Shown one piece after another: positions 15,685 to 18,360 of a stretch of 18,360 bases of DNA. The notes beneath the pieces were generated by a model. That model saw only the letters and a list, made by a program, of their open reading frames with translations, did no database searches and was not told where the DNA came from. Within the stretch, counting starts at the first letter, position 1. Each line of letters begins with the position of its first letter. The stretch is from Clostridiaceae bacterium (GTDB lineage: Bacteria; Bacillota; Clostridia; Oscillospirales; Acutalibacteraceae): positions 1-18,360 of the forward strand of contig CAJGCX010000019.1 of the NCBI GenBank assembly GCA_904501895.1, given 5' to 3'. Position numbers and translations under genes: made by a program.

Positions 15685-16785
15685 ATGTCAATGCTTAAAT
15701 GTGAAATGTGTGGTGGCACACTGGAAATTGAAGATAACGGTGCCTTTGCTGTATGCGCTTACTGTGGCACTCGTCAGGCACTTCCCGAAAGTGGCGATTC
15801 GACTCCTGAGGGTGTGACAGCTGATGCTCTTCGCATTGAAAATGAAAAAAGAAAAACTGCCGAAGCAAGGGCTCAGGCTGAAAAAAATCGTCTTAAGGCT
15901 GAAGAGCAACGACTCGAAGCTGAAAGAATGGCGGAAAAGAACCGAATTGAAAAAGAAAGAAAGGCACAGGAGAAAAAAGGAAAGCTTCTTAAAACTCTCC
16001 TTATCCTTCTTGTTGTTATCGGTCTTGGTGCTCTTACAATTACTGTGATTATTCCGTCAATCAGATACAACAACGCTGTTAAGGATGTTGAAGCAAGTAA
16101 TTACGAAGAGGCTTATGTGACATTCAAATCTCTTTACACATTTAAGGACAGCCAGGAACAGGCAAAGGAGCTTATCAAGGCTCATCCTGAGGTGGCACAG
16201 ATTGGTGACATTATCTATTTCGGTAATTATGAGCAGGATAACAGAACTGCAAATGGCAAAGAGGAAATTGAATGGCGAGTTCTTGAAAAGGATGCCGATG
16301 GAAATATGCTCGTTGTAAGCCGTTACGCTCTTGATTGTCGTCGTTATCACGATTCTGTAGGACAGGTGACATGGGAAAAATGTGACCTTCGTAAATGGCT
16401 TAACAACGAATTTTATTCAACTGCCTTTAACAAGACACAGAAAAAGAAAATTAAAGCAACAACTATTGAAAACAGAGACAACGCTGATTACAACACATTT
16501 GGTGGAAACGACACAAAGGATAAGATTTTCCTTTTGTCAATTGATGAGGCTAAAACTTATCTTCCATCAACTGTTGACAGAGTCTGTCTTGCAACAAATT
16601 ATGCTGAATCTCAAGGCACACAGCTTGAAGGTGTTACAAAAACATGTCGTTGGTGGCTTCGCTCCCCGGGTTCAACACTCTATTCAGCATCCTACGTAAA
16701 AATTGACGGATTTATTCTTCAGTTAGGTACTCCTGTATCAATTGAAAAGCTTTCTGTCCGCCCTGCAATGTGGGTTAAATTTTAA
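15685..16785 (+). CDS. Zinc-ribbon membrane protein with DUF6273-like domain, no TIR
   Basis: The 366-residue protein has the same N-terminal zinc ribbon as the TIR proteins (C6, C9, C24, C27; MLKCEMCGGTLEI). A long charged coiled coil (about 47-98), one membrane helix (about 103-123), a TPR-like segment (127-165, IRYNNAVKDVEASNYEEAY) and a DUF6273-like domain (about 174-364) follow. The latter shows IEWRVLEKD, VTWEKCDLRKWLN, CRWWLRSPG and SVRPAMWV. Basic residues before the helix predict the ribbon inside and the DUF6273-like domain outside, matching TIR protein 2 but without TIR. GAGG at 15674-15677 supports the ATG at 15685. It is the last gene of the operon, and its stop overlaps the stop of the convergent spoIIE gene (16782-16785). 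It may be the TIR-less partner or regulator of the set. Confidence 0.83.
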   Translation: MSMLKCEMCGGTLEIEDNGAFAVCAYCGTRQALPESGDSTPEGVTADALRIENEKRKTAEARAQAEKNRLKAEEQRLEAERMAEKNRIEKERKAQEKKGKLLKTLLILLVVIGLGALTITVIIPSIRYNNAVKDVEASNYEEAYVTFKSLYTFKDSQEQAKELIKAHPEVAQIGDIIYFGNYEQDNRTANGKEEIEWRVLEKDADGNMLVVSRYALDCRRYHDSVGQVTWEKCDLRKWLNNEFYSTAFNKTQKKKIKATTIENRDNADYNTFGGNDTKDKIFLLSIDEAKTYLPSTVDRVCLATNYAESQGTQLEGVTKTCRWWLRSPGSTLYSASYVKIDGFILQLGTPVSIEKLSVRPAMWVKF

Positions 16786-18360
16786 TCATTATTCAACTTA
16801 ATCCTTATAACTGCCACAGTGATATCGTCACTGTGGCTTTTGTTTTTTGTCCTTGCAATAGCACACAGTTTTTCAGGTAAATCATAAGAAAAACCGTTGT
16901 CAGTAACGTATTTCTTGATTTCATCAAGGCTGTTGTCAACTGCACCATCAGACATCATAATCACAACGTCATTATTTTTAAGACCACCCTTGATTGTGGC
17001 AAATTCTGCTTGTCTTAAAATTCCAATTGGCATAGCAGATTTTTTTATTTCACTCACCTTACCTTTCCTGTAAAGAAGTGATGCTGTTGCACCTGCTTTA
17101 TAAATAACAGCTTGTCCGTTATAAAGATTTACCTTTAAAATATCCAGGGTTGCAAGTGACTCCTCATAGCTTTTCACAAGCATAGCCGAATTTACAAGTC
17201 GCAATGCACAAGGGAATGAAAAGCCGGAGATAATAAGCCTCGAAAAAAGTGAGGATGCCATAGCTCCGTCAACTGCAGCACGCTCCCCTGTACCCATTCC
17301 GTCACTTAATACTGCAATAAAATTTCCTTTTCCGTCAAAAAACGAGTCAAAGCAATCACCACAGACCTCTTCACTTCCTGAAACCTGATGATAAACACAC
17401 TCTGCCATAAGAGTGGTTTCCTCCCAGAAAAGCATCATTTTTTCATTTTCACCATTGATAACTGCAGGAAAAGGAAATTGCTTTTCCGTAGATTTTACGA
17501 TACATTCACGAATTTCATCTGCAGATGCCTTGCACTCATTTTCAACACTTAAATTTATAACCATATTCATATTTTCATCTTCGTAGCAATTGACAAAAGC
17601 GTGTACACCAATATCGTCAAGGCTGTTTTTAAGTGCCAATGATTTGCCTGCAAGTGGCTTTGCACCACCTTCAAAATTAATGAGCAAATCGTCAATCATC
17701 TCACCTACTGTTTCAAATTGGTCAGCGGTAATTTTTCGCATTTCATTAATTCTCCCTTCTGCTCCGAGATGTGCTGAATAAAGCACATAATTTTTATTAA
17801 AGCTGTCGCAAAGTGACATTATTCTTATGCATCTGCTCTGTAATGACATCGGTGATACCGACGGTGTTACACTCCCTGTTTTCCTTATGGTTTCGAGGAT
17901 TTCATCAAATTCACCCAATGTGGCAGGAAGCATATTTCTCCAACATTTGTTATAGCTTGCACATTTTTCACAAACATTATCTCTTACACGAAGATAAACT
18001 GCAGTTGTGTCAGGTGCACTTTTTTGTTTTAATGCATTTGTGACTCTTGTAACCGTTTCTGACATATCACCTATTGCATCACGGACAGATTTTAACTGTG
18101 ACACAATCATATTGCGAAATTCACGTCCATCACCTGAATACGAGAGAAATGACAGCTTCATTTTTATCTGAAAAACCAATTTCTGTGGTGTCATCACAAA
18201 AAATACGGAAGCAAGTGCTGTTTCAATCAATGGCTCAAAGCTTTCATTACCGTCACCAAGAAAAACGAATAATGCACCGTAGGAAAATATGTATGCACAG
18301 GCACAAAGCACTCTGCCTGAATATGAAAACAGTCCTGAAAAAAGCCCTGCTCCTGCATAG
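16782..18360 (-). CDS. spoIIE: Stage II sporulation protein E, C-terminal part (partial)
   Basis: The frame is open to the right edge; the visible 525 residues are the end of the membrane region, the central region and the whole phosphatase domain of a protein usually near 800 residues. SpoIIE dephosphorylates SpoIIAA to activate sigma-F in the forespore and localises to the polar septum with FtsZ. Visible marks, read from the minus strand, are a C-x-x-C-x5-C-W cluster (near 17970-17940), SDGMGTGERAAVDGAM (about 17310-17260), YKAGATASLLYRKGKV, SAMPIGIL, VIMMSDGAVD and SHSDDITVAVI (about 16840-16810). The aspartates in the SDG and SDDIT motifs are the PP2C-type metal ligands and all are present. 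A GTG at 18311 is not taken as the start, because upstream codons continue a hydrophobic SpoIIE-like sequence. No terminator for this strand is seen before the neighbouring gene. Confidence 0.95.
   Translation of the reverse strand, partial: YAGAGLFSGLFSYSGRVLCACAYIFSYGALFVFLGDGNESFEPLIETALASVFFVMTPQKLVFQIKMKLSFLSYSGDGREFRNMIVSQLKSVRDAIGDMSETVTRVTNALKQKSAPDTTAVYLRVRDNVCEKCASYNKCWRNMLPATLGEFDEILETIRKTGSVTPSVSPMSLQSRCIRIMSLCDSFNKNYVLYSAHLGAEGRINEMRKITADQFETVGEMIDDLLINFEGGAKPLAGKSLALKNSLDDIGVHAFVNCYEDENMNMVINLSVENECKASADEIRECIVKSTEKQFPFPAVINGENEKMMLFWEETTLMAECVYHQVSGSEEVCGDCFDSFFDGKGNFIAVLSDGMGTGERAAVDGAMASSLFSRLIISGFSFPCALRLVNSAMLVKSYEESLATLDILKVNLYNGQAVIYKAGATASLLYRKGKVSEIKKSAMPIGILRQAEFATIKGGLKNNDVVIMMSDGAVDNSLDEIKKYVTDNGFSYDLPEKLCAIARTKNKSHSDDITVAVIRIKLNND
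16813..16848 (+). terminator. Terminator of the TIR operon, inside spoIIE codons
   Basis: A perfect 10-bp stem (GCCACAGTGA / TCACTGTGGC) with a 5-nt loop is followed by TTTTGTTTTTT. It begins 27 bp after the stop of the last operon gene. On the other strand the same bases are spoIIE codons for SHSDDITVA; that strand has no T tract after the stem, so it acts only on plus-strand transcripts. Confidence 0.88.

Noticed and set aside
18309..18311. GTG at 18311 as the start of spoIIE
   Set aside because: The frame stays open to the window edge with a hydrophobic sequence typical of the SpoIIE membrane region, and 509 residues would be far short of the family length.

Overview
The window looks like a chromosomal segment of a low-GC, spore-forming Firmicute, most likely a gut or rumen Clostridia/Ruminococcaceae-type bacterium. 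The evidence is the AT-rich sequence, Gram-positive style ribosome-binding sites, a spoIIE sporulation gene at the right edge, and a glycan-utilisation cluster typical of gut Clostridia at the left edge. No tRNA, rRNA, insertion sequence, phage gene or CRISPR array is visible. No stretch above 300 bp lacks a gene; the longest gaps are about 207 bp (3297-3503) and 183 bp (6323-6505), and both hold divergent promoters.

Left part (1-6322), carbohydrate uptake. A GH2 glycosidase fragment (minus strand, runs off the left edge) sits behind a GPH/MelB-type sugar symporter (271-1680), and the pair has its own promoter. A second GPH symporter (1809-3296) has its own promoter and a GNRA-loop terminator. 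It is divergent from an AraC-family regulator (3504-4736). A third GPH symporter (4799-6322) is monocistronic, with its own promoter and terminator. The picture is import of oligosaccharides or glycosides, hydrolysis in the cytoplasm and AraC-type control.

Middle part (6420-16848), the unusual locus. A consensus SigA promoter (TTGACA, 17 bp, TATAAT) reads into six tightly spaced plus-strand genes that end at a strong terminator. The first three encode large paralogous membrane proteins with the same cytoplasmic front end: a CxxC...CxxC zinc ribbon, TPR-like helices and a TIR domain that keeps the position of the catalytic glutamate of NAD-cleaving TIRs. Each then has a different membrane and extracytoplasmic part (SH3-like plus beta domain; TPR, DUF6273-like and beta domain; beta domain only). 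They are followed by an SPFH/band-7 protein with a C-terminal SHOCT motif (YdjI-like), a membrane protein with a short LRR_5-like segment, and a zinc-ribbon membrane protein with a DUF6273-like domain but no TIR. My reading is a transmembrane TIR surveillance or defence system built on an SPFH membrane scaffold; this is inference. A perfect 122-bp direct repeat at the starts of TIR genes 2 and 3 points to recent duplication or gene conversion.

Right edge (16782-18360), spoIIE, minus strand and open at the window edge. It converges on the TIR operon. The operon's terminator hairpin lies inside the spoIIE codons for the SDDIT metal-binding motif of its phosphatase domain.
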